Of a DNA stretch of 64,000 nt, positions 8,937 through 18,726 are shown one piece after another (the stretch's first letter is position 1; every line of letters starts with the position of its first letter). Source of the stretch: AC-32 sp963717475 (GTDB lineage: Bacteria > Actinomycetota > Thermoleophilia > Gaiellales > Gaiellaceae); the NCBI GenBank assembly GCA_963717475.1, contig OY970337.1, positions 248,001 to 312,000 on the forward strand, read 5' to 3'. The notes below the pieces were generated by a model, which ran no database searches, was not told the origin of the DNA, and worked only from the letters and a program-made list of their open reading frames with translations. The position numbers and the translations under genes were made by a program.

Positions 8937-9973
8937 CCGAGGCCGACGCCGTCGCCGTCGTCCTCTGGATCGGCGTGACCATGTACGCCGTCTTCGGTGG
9001 CGCGGACTTCGGGGCCGGACTGTGGAACCTCTTCGCCCGGGGTGGTGAGAGCGGCAAGCGGCCCCGCGAGCTGATCGACTGGGCGATCGGGCCTGTCTGG
9101 GAGGCCAATCACGTCTGGCTGATCTTCACCCTGGTCGTGCTCTGGACGGGCTTCCCGTCGGCCTTCGAGGCAGTCTTCTCGACGCTGTTCATCCCGTTGA
9201 GCCTCGCCGCGCTGGGGATCGTGCTGCGAGGCGCAGGGTTCGCGTTCCACCGCACCGCGCGCCGGTTCCGCGGGCGGGTGCTCGCGGAGCGGCTCTTCGG
9301 CCTCGCCTCGGTGCTCACCCCGTTCTTCATGGGGACGGTCGTCGGAGCGGTCGCCGGCGGCCGGGTGCCCGTCGGCAACGCGGCCGGCGATGCCGTGTCT
9401 AGCTGGGTCAATCCCCTCTCGCTCGTGATCGGGGCGCTCTTCGTCGCCACGGGTGCCTACCTGTCGGCCGTGTTCCTCGTGAGCGACTCCCGCCGGGCCG
9501 GCGCTCCCGACCTCGAGCGATACTTCGCCACGCGGGCGCTCGTCGCCGCCGTCGCGGCCGGGGCCTTGGCAGCCGCCGGCCTCGTCGAGTTGCACAGCCA
9601 TGCGCGGTTCGTGTTCGACGGCCTCAAGAGTGACGCGCTGCCGCTCGTGATCCTCTCGGCTCTCTGCGGGATCGCCGTGCTCGTCCTGCTCCATCGCGGG
9701 GCCCGGCGCGGGGCGCGGCCGCTCGCGGTAGGCGCGGTCGCCGCTGTCGTCTGGGGCTGGGGCATCGCGCAGCATCCGTACCTGCTGCCGGAGACGCTCA
9801 AGATCTCCGACGGAGCGGCGCCGAGCGCGACGCTGACGGCGCTGCTGGTGATCTTCGGCGTCGCGGTGGTTCTGGTGCTCCCCGCGATCGCGCTCCTGTT
9901 CACGCTCGCCCAGCGCAGCGTCGTCGAGGAGACCTCGCGGCCCTCGCCGCAGCCGACTCAAGGGGAGGCCTAG
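8933..9973 (+). CDS. cydB: Cytochrome bd ubiquinol oxidase subunit II
   Basis: 346 residues, nine or so membrane helices, starting MTEADAVAVVLWIGVTMYAV and carrying the CydB signature GGADFGAGLWNL and the loop IGPVWEANHVWLIF. The length is normal for CydB. It starts in the ATGA overlap with cydA, so the pair is translationally coupled. CydB stabilises the heme-bearing subunit I in the membrane. No cydX-like small gene or cydDC exporter is seen next to it; the next gene is an MFS transporter after a single base. Confidence 0.95.
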   Translation: MTEADAVAVVLWIGVTMYAVFGGADFGAGLWNLFARGGESGKRPRELIDWAIGPVWEANHVWLIFTLVVLWTGFPSAFEAVFSTLFIPLSLAALGIVLRGAGFAFHRTARRFRGRVLAERLFGLASVLTPFFMGTVVGAVAGGRVPVGNAAGDAVSSWVNPLSLVIGALFVATGAYLSAVFLVSDSRRAGAPDLERYFATRALVAAVAAGALAAAGLVELHSHARFVFDGLKSDALPLVILSALCGIAVLVLLHRGARRGARPLAVGAVAAVVWGWGIAQHPYLLPETLKISDGAAPSATLTALLVIFGVAVVLVLPAIALLFTLAQRSVVEETSRPSPQPTQGEA

Positions 9974-9974
9974 C

Positions 9975-11573
9975 CTGCCCTCGTCGGCTCCCGCACGCGG
10001 CGGGCTCGTCCTCGGCGCCCTGATCGCGGTCGCGGCGGTCGCGAACCTGGGTCTTGCCGTCGCGAACGTGGCGCTGCCGTCGATCGGGAAGCACTTCGAT
10101 GCGTCGCAGACCGAGCTCAACCTCGTCGCGGTCGGCTACTCGCTTGGCCTGGCTGCCTCGGTCCTGTACTTCGGCGCCGTCGGCGACCGGTACGGGCGGA
10201 AGCTCCTTTTGATTCTCGGGATGGTCTTGACGGTTCCCGCCGACTGCCTCGCCGCGTGGGCGCCGTCGATCGACGTGCTGTTCGCCGCCCGCGTGATCGG
10301 CGGCCTCGCCGCCGGCATGGCGTACCCGACCACGCTCGCCTTGATCACCGCGCTCTGGTCGGGCTCGGCGCGCACGAAGTCGATCGCGCTGTGGGCGGCG
10401 ATCGGCGGCGGGATCTCGGCACTCGGGCCGCTCTGCTCGGGAATCCTCCTCGAGCACTACTGGTGGGGGTCGGTGTTCCTGCTCACGCTGCCGCTCGCCG
10501 TGATCGCGCTCGCAATGGCCCTGGTGCTGGTGCCGAACCACGTCAACGAATCGACCGACCCGGTCGACCACCTCGGCGGCGTGCTCTCGATCGCGTTCGT
10601 GGGCGCTCTCGTCCTGGGGATCAACTTCGCGGCTGTGCCGAACGAGACCGCGCTGATCGTCGGGCTGTTCGTCGTCGCGGCTGCGGGCCTGGTCGCCTTC
10701 TACATCCGGCAGCGCCGCGCGAGAAACCCGCTCTACGACCTCGAGGTTGCCGCCCGCCCGACCTTCTGGGTCGCGGGCTGCGCCGGCCTGATCGTCTTCG
10801 GCTCGCTAATGGGGTCGATGTACATCGGGCAGCAGTTCCTGCAGAACGTGCTCGGCTACTCGACCGTCGATGCCGGGCTGGCGATCCTGCCTGCCGTGTT
10901 CTGCATGGTGCTGGTCGCGCCGCGCTCGGCCAAGCTCGTCGAGGTGAAGGGCGCTCGCTTCACGCTGCTTTTCGGCTACGTCTTCGTCCTGCTCGGCTTC
11001 CTGACCATGCTGCTGCTCTGGAAAGACGACATCAGCTACTGGAAGGTCGCGCTCGGTTACTCGTTCGTCGGGATCGGCGTCGGCCTGGCCGGCACTCCGG
11101 CGTCGCACTCCCTGACGAGCTCGGTCCCGGTGAAGAGGGTCGGCATGGCCTCGGGCACCGCAGACCTGCAGCGTGACCTCGGCGGCGCGATCATGCAGTC
11201 CATCTTCGGCGCGCTACTCACCGCCGGCTATGCGGCGACCGCGGGGACGCTGATCTCGTCCTCCGGGAAGGACGTGTCGAGCAGCACGCAGGCCGAGCTG
11301 ACGAAATCTTTCTCGAGCGCGGCCGACACCGCTTCGCGCTACCCGTCGTCGATCCAGGACCAGATCATCGCCGGGGCGAAGGCGGCGTTCCTCCAGGGGG
11401 ACCAGTGGGCGTACACAGCCGGCATCGTGGCCGTGCTGCTGGGAGCGACGCTCGTTTTCTTCATGTTCCCGAAGCGCGAGGAAGAGCGCACGCTGCTCGC
11501 GCAGTACCAGGGCGAGGACACCGCCACCGGGCCGGAACCGCCGCCTGAAGTGGTGCCCACACCAGCTTCCTGA
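9975..11573 (+). CDS. MFS drug:proton antiporter, DHA2-like
   Basis: About 532 residues with many membrane helices (likely 14). TM1 ends in VANVALPSIGKHF. The loop GDRYGRKLLLILGM is the conserved MFS motif A, and LAAGMAYPTTLALI-type sequence follows. The first ATG/GTG inside the frame (10068) would cut off TM1. The only codon with a proper ribosome site is CTG 9975, six bases after AGGGGAGG, so a CTG start or a miscalled base is likely. It follows cydB by one base and may be read from the same mRNA. DHA2 exporters move hydrophobic compounds out of the cell; the substrate is not predictable. Residues 430-480 form an extracytoplasmic Ser-rich loop. Confidence 0.88.
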   Translation: MPSSAPARGGLVLGALIAVAAVANLGLAVANVALPSIGKHFDASQTELNLVAVGYSLGLAASVLYFGAVGDRYGRKLLLILGMVLTVPADCLAAWAPSIDVLFAARVIGGLAAGMAYPTTLALITALWSGSARTKSIALWAAIGGGISALGPLCSGILLEHYWWGSVFLLTLPLAVIALAMALVLVPNHVNESTDPVDHLGGVLSIAFVGALVLGINFAAVPNETALIVGLFVVAAAGLVAFYIRQRRARNPLYDLEVAARPTFWVAGCAGLIVFGSLMGSMYIGQQFLQNVLGYSTVDAGLAILPAVFCMVLVAPRSAKLVEVKGARFTLLFGYVFVLLGFLTMLLLWKDDISYWKVALGYSFVGIGVGLAGTPASHSLTSSVPVKRVGMASGTADLQRDLGGAIMQSIFGALLTAGYAATAGTLISSSGKDVSSSTQAELTKSFSSAADTASRYPSSIQDQIIAGAKAAFLQGDQWAYTAGIVAVLLGATLVFFMFPKREEERTLLAQYQGEDTATGPEPPPEVVPTPAS

Positions 11574-11627
11574 CCCTTCATCCCCTTCGGGTGACAAGGG
11601 ACAGGTAGCCGGCCCGTACCGTCGCAG

Positions 11628-12896
11628 GTGGTGAACGCTCGAGGAGACACGAGCGGCCGCCCGCGCGTCGTGATCCTCGGGGGAGGATTCGGCGGAATCG
11701 GAGCCGCCAAGAAGCTGAGCAAGAGCGATCTGGACGTCGTGCTCGTGGACGGGCACGACTACCACACGTTCCAGCCGCTGCTCTATCAGCTCGCGACGGG
11801 CTTGCTCGACCAGGCCGCGGTCGCCCATCCGATCCGCGACCTCTTCCACAAGCAAGAGAACATCCGGGTTCACCAGGACCAGGTGACGGAAATCGACCTC
11901 GACGCGCGCGAGGTGCGCTTCAGCGAGCTCCAGCCGGAGCGATACGACTACCTGGTCCTCGCGCTTGGCGCGGAGGTCAACTTCTTCGGCGTGGACGGGG
12001 CGGCCGAGCATGCGTTCCCGCTCTACACGCTCGCGGACGCGATGCGGCTCAAGGATCACGTGCTCGAGCGCTGGGAGGCGGCAGACCGCAACCCGGAACT
12101 CGTCGCGGACGGAGCGTTGAACATGGTCGTGGTCGGGGGCGGCCCGACCGGGGTCGAGACCGCCGGCGCCATGGCCGAGCTCTACACGGTCTTCGCCAAG
12201 GACTACCCGGACGTCGATCCCGAGCAGGCGCAGATCGTGCTCGTCGAGGCCTCGCCGGAGATCTTCGCGATGTTCAAGCCGGAGATCCGCTCCTACACGC
12301 AGAAGGCGCTTGAAGATCGCGGAGTGGAGGTCATGACCGGCGAGGTCGTCGCATCGGTTTCCCCGGAGCGGGTCACGCTCAAGTCCGGAGCCGTTCTCTC
12401 CGCCCACACGCTCGTTTGGGGAGCCGGGCTGCAGGCGAACGAGCTCGTCCGCTCGCTCGGCCTCGAGCTCGAGCGCGGCAACCGGCTGGCCGTCGACGAG
12501 GAGCTTCGGCTCCCGCAGCACCCGGAGGTCTACGCCGTCGGCGACATCGCTGCAATCACCGACACAAAGACCGCTCAGGTTCTGCCCCAGCTCGGCTCGG
12601 TCGCGCTCCAGTCCGGGGAACACGCCGGCGAGACGATCGCCCACCGGGCCGCGGGCAAGGAGACGAAGCCGTTCAAGTACCACGACAAGGGCACGATGGC
12701 GACGATCGGCCGGGGCGCGGCCGTCGTCCAGATGCTCGGCGGGCGGACGATGAAAGGCAAGGCGGCGCAGGCGGCGTGGGGAACGGTTCACCTCGCGCTG
12801 CTGCCGACCAATTCGGACCGCGCGAAGGCGGTCGTCGACTGGGCGGGCGCGGGGCTCACGCACCAGCGGTCCGGCCGGATCAGGGTCAAGACCTAG
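11628..12896 (+). CDS. ndh: Type II NADH:quinone oxidoreductase (NDH-2)
   Basis: 422 residues. FAD site VVILGGGFGGIGAAKKL at the N-terminus, DYHTFQPLLYQLATG (a hallmark of NDH-2), a second dinucleotide site VVVGGGPTGVETAGAMAEL for NADH, and the FAD-binding C-terminal YAVGDIA. The end is amphipathic and suits monotopic membrane attachment. NDH-2 passes electrons from NADH to quinone without pumping protons, which fits with the bd oxidase genes 2 kb upstream. Two tandem GTG codons (11628, 11631) are the start candidates. Confidence 0.92.
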   Translation: MVNARGDTSGRPRVVILGGGFGGIGAAKKLSKSDLDVVLVDGHDYHTFQPLLYQLATGLLDQAAVAHPIRDLFHKQENIRVHQDQVTEIDLDAREVRFSELQPERYDYLVLALGAEVNFFGVDGAAEHAFPLYTLADAMRLKDHVLERWEAADRNPELVADGALNMVVVGGGPTGVETAGAMAELYTVFAKDYPDVDPEQAQIVLVEASPEIFAMFKPEIRSYTQKALEDRGVEVMTGEVVASVSPERVTLKSGAVLSAHTLVWGAGLQANELVRSLGLELERGNRLAVDEELRLPQHPEVYAVGDIAAITDTKTAQVLPQLGSVALQSGEHAGETIAHRAAGKETKPFKYHDKGTMATIGRGAAVVQMLGGRTMKGKAAQAAWGTVHLALLPTNSDRAKAVVDWAGAGLTHQRSGRIRVKT

Positions 12897-12912
12897 GTAG
12901 AGGAGGCGCAAG

Positions 12913-14344
12913 ATGGCGACCGCAGCACCGGAGATCGTCCGCCGCGCACAGGCGGCACCGCCCATACCGGCCGACGTGCTCGTCGTGTTCGGAATCACGG
13001 GAGATCTCGCGAAGGTGATGACCTTCCGCTCTCTCTACAGGCTCGAGAGCCGCGGCCTTCTCGACTGCCCGATCGTCGGCGTTGCCGTCGACGACTGGAC
13101 CGTCGACCAGCTGAAGGAACGCGCTAAGACGTCGATCGAAGGCACCGGCGAGCAGCTCGACCCGAAGGTCTTCGAGCGCCTCGCGGACAGGTTCTCGTAC
13201 GTCGAGGGCGATTTCGGGGACGCGGCGACCTACGAGCGCGTCGCGACGGCCATCGACGGCGCCCAGCAGCCCGTCTTCTACCTCGAGATTCCGCCGTTCC
13301 TTTTCGGGCGCGTCGTCCAGGGGCTCTCCGAGGCCGGCCTGACGGCGAACGCGCGCGTCGTCGTCGAGAAGCCGTTCGGCCACGATCGCGCATCTGCGAC
13401 GGAGCTCGCCCAGGAGCTCCACCAGTACATCGACGAGTCGCAGCTCTACCGAATCGACCACTACCTCGGGAAGATGGGGCTCGAGGAGATCCTCTACCTC
13501 CGCTTCACGAACTCGATCCTCGAGCCGCTCTGGAACCGCGACCACATCCAGTCGGTCCAGATCACGATGGCGGAAGAATTCGGCGTCGAGGACCGCGGCC
13601 ATTTCTACGACCCCGTGGGCGCGCTGCGCGACGTCGTCGTCAACCACCTGATGCAGGTCGTGACCGCCGCCGCGATGGAAGTCCCGTCTCGGCGCGACCC
13701 CGACGTGATCAAGAACGCGCAAGTGTCGCTTCTTCACGCCGTGGCCACCGCGGACCCCGCAGCACTACGTCCGGGGGCAGTACGACGGCTACCTCGACAT
13801 CGACGGCGTGGCCGCCGGCTCCGAGACGGAGACCTATGCGGCCCTACGTCTGGAGATCGAGAGCTGGCGCTGGTCTGGCGTGCCGTTCTTCATCCGGACC
13901 GGCAAGCGGCTGCCCACGACCCAGACCGAGCTCAGGCTCGTGTTCAGGGAGCCGCCGAAGCTGAACTTCGACCTGCGCTCCGCACGGCCGGAGCCGAATC
14001 AGCTCGTCATCAAGCTCGACCCGTCGACAGGCGTCAGGCTCGTGCTCGACGCTCACCGGGCGGACAAAGCCGGCGCCGCTGCGGTCACGCTCGACCTGGA
14101 GTTCGACGAGGAGGGCGGCGAAGGCCCAACGCCCTACGAGGTGCTCCTACACGCGGCGATGGTCGGCGACAGCACGCGCTTCACGCGTCAGGACGGCGTC
14201 GAGGAAGCGTGGCGGATCATGCAGCCGCTGCTCGACGACCCGCCTCCGGTGCACGCCTACGCCCCCGGATCGTGGGGCCCGGATGCGGCTGACCAGCTCG
14301 TCGCAGGCCACGGCCGCTGGCACGAGCCGTGGGTGACGTCATGA
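12913..14344 (+). CDS. zwf: Glucose-6-phosphate 1-dehydrogenase, one +1 frameshift
   Basis: Catalyses glucose-6-phosphate to 6-phosphogluconolactone with NAD(P)+. The N-terminus has VVFGITGDLAKVM (coenzyme loop G-x-T-G-D-L), VVVEKPFGHDRASA, and the active-site RIDHYLGKMGLEEI. One extra C in GGACCCCGC near 13757 shifts the frame; after removal it continues DPQHYVRGQYDGYLDIDGV to a normal C-terminus (FFIRTGKRLP). The total of about 476 residues is usual. GAGGAGG lies upstream of ATG 12913, 16 bp after ndh. The stop overlaps the next gene (ATGA). It is the first gene of a sugar-oxidation run with the GH15 and GMC genes. Confidence 0.93.
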
Positions 14345-16233
14345 CCACGACCGTCACGCCAGCGGACACACAGGTTCAGAGCGCAGCCGCGCCCTCGCCG
14401 TTTCCACCGATCGCGGACTACGCGTTCCTCTCGAACTGCCACACCGGAGCGCTGGTCGCGGCGGACGGCGCGATCGACTGGCTCTGCATCCCGCGCTTCG
14501 ACTCGCCAAGCGTGTTCGGCAGCCTGCTCGACCGGGAGGCCGGGTTCTTCCGCTTCGGCCCGTTCGGGATCGCGCATCCAACTGCCCGGGCCTACGAGCC
14601 CGGCACGAACGTGCTCGAGACGACGTGGAAGACGCCGTCCGGCTGGATCGTCGTCAGGGACGCGCTGACGATGGGGCCCTGGGAGCACGAGGACGGAATC
14701 ACGCCGCACACGCGCCCGCCGGCCGACGACGACGCAGACCACATGCTCGTCCGCACGGTCGAATGCCTTGACGGCCACGTCGAGGTCGAGGTCGTCTGCG
14801 AGCCGGTCTTCGACTACGGGCGCACGATGGCCGAGTGGACGATGACGGACGGCGACCGCCACTTCGCCGACGCGAGCGGCGCGGGCCAGTCGTTCCGGCT
14901 GTGCTCGGACATCCCGCTCGACATCGAAGGCGACCGGATCCGCGGCCGGCACGTGCTGCAGGCAGGCGAGCGGGCCTATTGCACGCTCACCTGGGCCGAA
15001 GGCCTCGAGGCGCCGGAGAGCGTCGAGGACGCGGAATCCCGGATTGCGGCCACGACGAGGTTCTGGCGCAACTGGCTCGGCGCCGCAAGGATCCCCGACC
15101 ACCGCCTGCGTGACCCGATCCAGCGCTCGGCGCTAACGATCAAGGGCCTGACGTACATGCCGACCGGCGCGACGGTCGCGGCGCTCACGACCTCGCTCCC
15201 GGAGACCCCCGGCGGGGAGCGGAACTGGGACTACCGCTACACGTGGATCCGCGACACCACGTTCACGCTCCAGGCGCTCCACTTCCTCAACCTGAACTGG
15301 GAGGCCGACGAGTTCATGCAGTTCGTCGCCGACCTCGAGCCGACCGACGACGGGTCGCTCCAGATCATGTACGGAATCGACGGGCGGCGCGACCTGGCCG
15401 AGACGACGCGCGACGACCTGACCGGTTACGCCGGCGCGCGGCCCGTCCGGATCGGGAACGGCGCGTTCGACCAGCGGCAGAACGACGTCTTCGGCGCCGC
15501 CCTCGACTCGATCCTGTTGCACACGAAGCACAGCAAGCGCCTGCCTCGCCGCTTGTGGCCGATCGTCCAGTCGCAGGCGGAGTGCGCCACGAACATCTGG
15601 CGCGAGCAGGATCAGGGCATCTGGGAGGCCCGCGGCGCGCCGCAGCACTACGTCTCTTCGAAGCTGATGTGCTGGGTCGCGCTCGACCGCGCGGCGAAGC
15701 TCGGCGAGATCCGCGGCGACCCGCAGCTGCAGGCGACCTGGCAGGCAACCGCGGACGAGATCCGTGCGGACATCCTCGAGCACGGCGTGCGCGACGGGGT
15801 CCTGCGGCAGCACTACGAGACCGACGCGCTCGATGCCTCGACCCTGCTGGCCGCCATCTTCGGCTTCCTGCCCGACGGAGACGAGGTGCTGAAGCGGTCG
15901 GTCGAAGCGATCGCGACCGATCTGACCGAGGACGGCTTCGTCCTGCGCTACCGGACCGGCGAGACCGACGACGGCCTCTCCGGCAAGGAGGGCACCTTCC
16001 TGATCTGCTCGTTCTGGCTCGTCTCCGCGCTCGCGGTTGTCGGCGAGCTGCAGCGGGCGCGAGACCTGATGGAGCGGCTGCTCCGGGTTGCCTCGCCGCT
16101 CGGGCTCTACGCGGAGGAGTTCGATTCGTCCACCGGCAGACACTTGGGGAACTTCCCGCAGGCGTTCTCGCACCTGGCGCTGATCGAGGCGGCGGCGCGA
16201 GTCATCCTGCCCGAGCTAGCAGAGGAGTACTGA
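14341..16233 (+). CDS. Glycoside hydrolase family 15 (glucoamylase/trehalase type)
   Basis: 630 residues. The N-terminal super-beta-sandwich domain (IADYAFLSNCHTGALVAADG, IDWLCIPRFDSPSVFGSLLD) is followed by the (alpha/alpha)6 barrel with WDYRYTWIRDTTFTLQAL, the substrate-binding motif of GH15 enzymes. No signal peptide, so it is cytoplasmic. Actinobacterial members of this layout are often trehalases or intracellular alpha-glucosidases that release glucose; the exact sugar is not readable. It starts in the overlap with zwf and is followed 3 bp later by the GMC gene, so a single operon is likely. Confidence 0.88.
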   Translation: MTTTVTPADTQVQSAAAPSPFPPIADYAFLSNCHTGALVAADGAIDWLCIPRFDSPSVFGSLLDREAGFFRFGPFGIAHPTARAYEPGTNVLETTWKTPSGWIVVRDALTMGPWEHEDGITPHTRPPADDDADHMLVRTVECLDGHVEVEVVCEPVFDYGRTMAEWTMTDGDRHFADASGAGQSFRLCSDIPLDIEGDRIRGRHVLQAGERAYCTLTWAEGLEAPESVEDAESRIAATTRFWRNWLGAARIPDHRLRDPIQRSALTIKGLTYMPTGATVAALTTSLPETPGGERNWDYRYTWIRDTTFTLQALHFLNLNWEADEFMQFVADLEPTDDGSLQIMYGIDGRRDLAETTRDDLTGYAGARPVRIGNGAFDQRQNDVFGAALDSILLHTKHSKRLPRRLWPIVQSQAECATNIWREQDQGIWEARGAPQHYVSSKLMCWVALDRAAKLGEIRGDPQLQATWQATADEIRADILEHGVRDGVLRQHYETDALDASTLLAAIFGFLPDGDEVLKRSVEAIATDLTEDGFVLRYRTGETDDGLSGKEGTFLICSFWLVSALAVVGELQRARDLMERLLRVASPLGLYAEEFDSSTGRHLGNFPQAFSHLALIEAAARVILPELAEEY

Positions 16234-16235
16234 GC

Positions 16236-17816
16236 ATGGACGACTACGACGTCATCATCGTCGGCACCGGCGCGGGCGGAGGGACGCTCGCGCGGCACCT
16301 CGCGCCTTCGGGCAAGCGGATCCTGCTGCTCGAAAGGGGCGACTGGCTCCCGCGGGAGCCGCAGAACTGGCTCGCCCAGGACGTGTTCGTCGACAACCGC
16401 TACGTCTCCGAGGACACCTGGTACGACGAGCACGGCAAGCCGTTCCAACCGCAGATCCACTACTTCGTGGGCGGCGCGACGAAGCTGTACGGGGCAGCGC
16501 TCTACCGGCTGCGGCCCGGCGACTTCGACGAGCTCGAGCACCACGACGGAACCTCGCCGGCCTGGCCGATCTCCTACGACGACCTGGAGCCGTACTACAG
16601 CCTCGCCGAGCAGCTGTACGAGGTGCACGGCGCGAGAGGGGAGGACCCGACGGAAGGGCCCTCGAGCGCGCCCTACCCGTTCCCGGCCGTCTCGCACGAG
16701 CCGCGGATACAGCAGCTCTCGGACGACCTCGAGTCCGCCGGCTATCACCCCTTCCATGCCCCCTGCGGGATTCGGCTGAGCGAGTCGAACCTGCCGAACA
16801 GCCACTGCGTCCGCTGCGCGAACTGCGACGGCTTCCCGTGCGTGGTCCACGGCAAGTCGGACGCGGACGTACTCGGGGTGCGGCCGGCGCTCGAGCACCC
16901 GAACGTCGAGCTGCTCACGAACGCAACGGCCTTGAAGCTGGAGACCGCCGACGGCGGCTCGACCGTCAGCGGTGTGGTGGTCGAGCACGAAGGCGAGACG
17001 AAGACGTTCTCCGCCGACCTCGTCGTGCTCGCCTGCGGCGCCGCGAACACCGCCAAGCTGCTCCTGCTCTCGGCCTCGGATGAGCACCCCAACGGGCTCG
17101 CGAACGCCTCCGACCAGGTCGGCCGCAACTACATGTTCCACAACAGCCAGGCCGTGCTCGCGCTCTCGCACGACGAGAACCCGACCGTCTTCCAGAAGAC
17201 ACTCGGCCTGAACGACTTCTACTTCGCCGGGAACGGGCACGACTACCCGCTCGGCAACATCCAGATGGTCGGCAAGTCGCAGGCGCCCATGTACCGCGGC
17301 GAGAAGCCGGTGCAGACGAGGCTCGCCCCGCAATGGACGCTGGAGCGGGTCGCCAAGCATGCGGTGGACTTCTGGCTCTCGACCGAGGACCTGCCGATGC
17401 CCGAGAACCGGGTCACTGTCGACGGCGACGGCAAGCTGACGCTCGCCTACAAGGCCACGAACGACACGCCGAAGAAGGAGCTGAACAAGCAGCTCGGCTC
17501 GATGCTCGGGCAGCTCCGGATGGAGCCCGACCATCTCTTCCATCGCTTCGCGTACATGAAGAACGACATCCCGGTCGCGGGTGTGGCGCACCAGGCGGGC
17601 ACGTGCCGGATGGGCTCGGACCCGGATTCGTCGGTGGTCGACCGCGACTGCCGCGCCCACGAGGTCGACAACCTCTACGTCGTGGACACGAGCGTCTTCC
17701 CGAGCATCGGCGCCGTCAACCCGGCGCTGACGGCGATGGCGAACTCGCTTCGAGTCGGCGACCACCTGCTCGAGCGCATGGGAGCCAGAGCGGAGGCCGC
17801 GCCGGTCTCTGTTTAG
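16236..17816 (+). CDS. GMC family FAD-dependent sugar/alcohol oxidoreductase
   Basis: 526 residues. FAD-binding VIIVGTGAGGGTLARHLA at the start, VGGATKLYGAALYRLRPGDF as the second GMC motif, and the C-terminal GMC_oxred_C part with HQAGTCRMG and VVDTSVFPSIGAVNPALT, where the active-site His and Asn lie. A cysteine-rich loop (SHCVRCANCDGFPC) resembles that of FAD-glucose and gluconate dehydrogenase subunits, some of which carry a 3Fe-4S cluster. No signal peptide. AGAGGAG upstream of ATG 16236 is a good ribosome site. Last gene of the zwf-GH15-GMC operon, so a glucose-type substrate is a reasonable inference. Confidence 0.88.
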   Translation: MDDYDVIIVGTGAGGGTLARHLAPSGKRILLLERGDWLPREPQNWLAQDVFVDNRYVSEDTWYDEHGKPFQPQIHYFVGGATKLYGAALYRLRPGDFDELEHHDGTSPAWPISYDDLEPYYSLAEQLYEVHGARGEDPTEGPSSAPYPFPAVSHEPRIQQLSDDLESAGYHPFHAPCGIRLSESNLPNSHCVRCANCDGFPCVVHGKSDADVLGVRPALEHPNVELLTNATALKLETADGGSTVSGVVVEHEGETKTFSADLVVLACGAANTAKLLLLSASDEHPNGLANASDQVGRNYMFHNSQAVLALSHDENPTVFQKTLGLNDFYFAGNGHDYPLGNIQMVGKSQAPMYRGEKPVQTRLAPQWTLERVAKHAVDFWLSTEDLPMPENRVTVDGDGKLTLAYKATNDTPKKELNKQLGSMLGQLRMEPDHLFHRFAYMKNDIPVAGVAHQAGTCRMGSDPDSSVVDRDCRAHEVDNLYVVDTSVFPSIGAVNPALTAMANSLRVGDHLLERMGARAEAAPVSV

Positions 17817-18637
17817 CGCCTCGCGCCCTGCTCGTTGCAGGGAATCTTGAAGTGTCCGTCGGCGATGCCCTGCTCGTGCATCAGCTGGTCGATCGTCCGT
17901 TGCATCGCGGCCGGGCGCAGGCCGCCCACGCTTTCGCTGTAAGGATGGTCGAGGAACCAGAGGAGGAGCAGCGTGGAGCTGATCACCACCGCGACGCTGC
18001 CCATCATCGTCGCCTGCACGACCGATCGCTCGGCGCTGTCGGCGAAGAAGAGCATGAAGACGAAGATGATCCCGGCGCTCAGGAGCAGCACGATCCACAG
18101 CGGGGTCGGGATAACCCCTTCGCCGCCGTGGGTCCGGTCGGCTCGTGCGCTCTCGCGGTCGGTCCGTTGATCGAGCCACTTGCTGTAGGCGGCCTGCTCG
18201 GTCGCCGAGCGCGGCTCGACCGTCTTCAGCGTGCGGAACATCGCAATCCCCCAGGGGTTGTGGCCGTTGGCCAGGGTGCCCGACTCCAGCTGCGGCCATT
18301 CCTGGTGTACGACGGACCGCGCGTAGCAGATGAGCTCACCGGAGAAGCGACCGCGCACCGCGGGGGGCATGAGCTGTGCCGTCTCGAACTCCTCCGCGAT
18401 GATCTGAGCTTCGGAGATCGCGCCGCTCCGCGAGGTGTCGAAGCTCTCGAACGCGAGGAAGACGACGAAGCCGAGCAGCACGGCGAAGCCGGTAGCGAGC
18501 ACGCCGAAGACGCCGGCCGCGCGGTCGCCGTCCTCGAAGTAGCTTCCCTCGGGTGCCCGCCGGCGGACGAGCAGCATCGCCGTGGTTGCGACGACGGCGA
18601 CCAGCACAACGATGAGCGCCGCCCAGAAGAGATTCAT
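17813..18637 (-). CDS. DUF4239 (bestrophin-like) membrane protein
   Basis: About 274 residues, starting MNLFWAALIVVLVAVVATTA, with two N-terminal membrane segments, a soluble middle (SGAISEAQIIAEEFETAQL, then a long helix with W-x-x-L) and two C-terminal segments. This is the arrangement of DUF4239 proteins, which are distant relatives of bestrophin anion channels. ATG 18637 is preferred over an ATG four codons upstream. It ends convergently against the GMC gene with a 4-bp overlap. A second member is at 19615-20403. Activity not established. Confidence 0.7.
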   Translation of the reverse strand: MNLFWAALIVVLVAVVATTAMLLVRRRAPEGSYFEDGDRAAGVFGVLATGFAVLLGFVVFLAFESFDTSRSGAISEAQIIAEEFETAQLMPPAVRGRFSGELICYARSVVHQEWPQLESGTLANGHNPWGIAMFRTLKTVEPRSATEQAAYSKWLDQRTDRESARADRTHGGEGVIPTPLWIVLLLSAGIIFVFMLFFADSAERSVVQATMMGSVAVVISSTLLLLWFLDHPYSESVGGLRPAAMQRTIDQLMHEQGIADGHFKIPCNEQGARR

Positions 18638-18726
18638 AGGAGCCAGCAACCTAGAAAGCCGTCGCGGCCGCTACATCGTCCGATGCGGGTGAAGCCCGCG
18701 GCGGAGGCGCTGGGAAGGCTCCCGCA

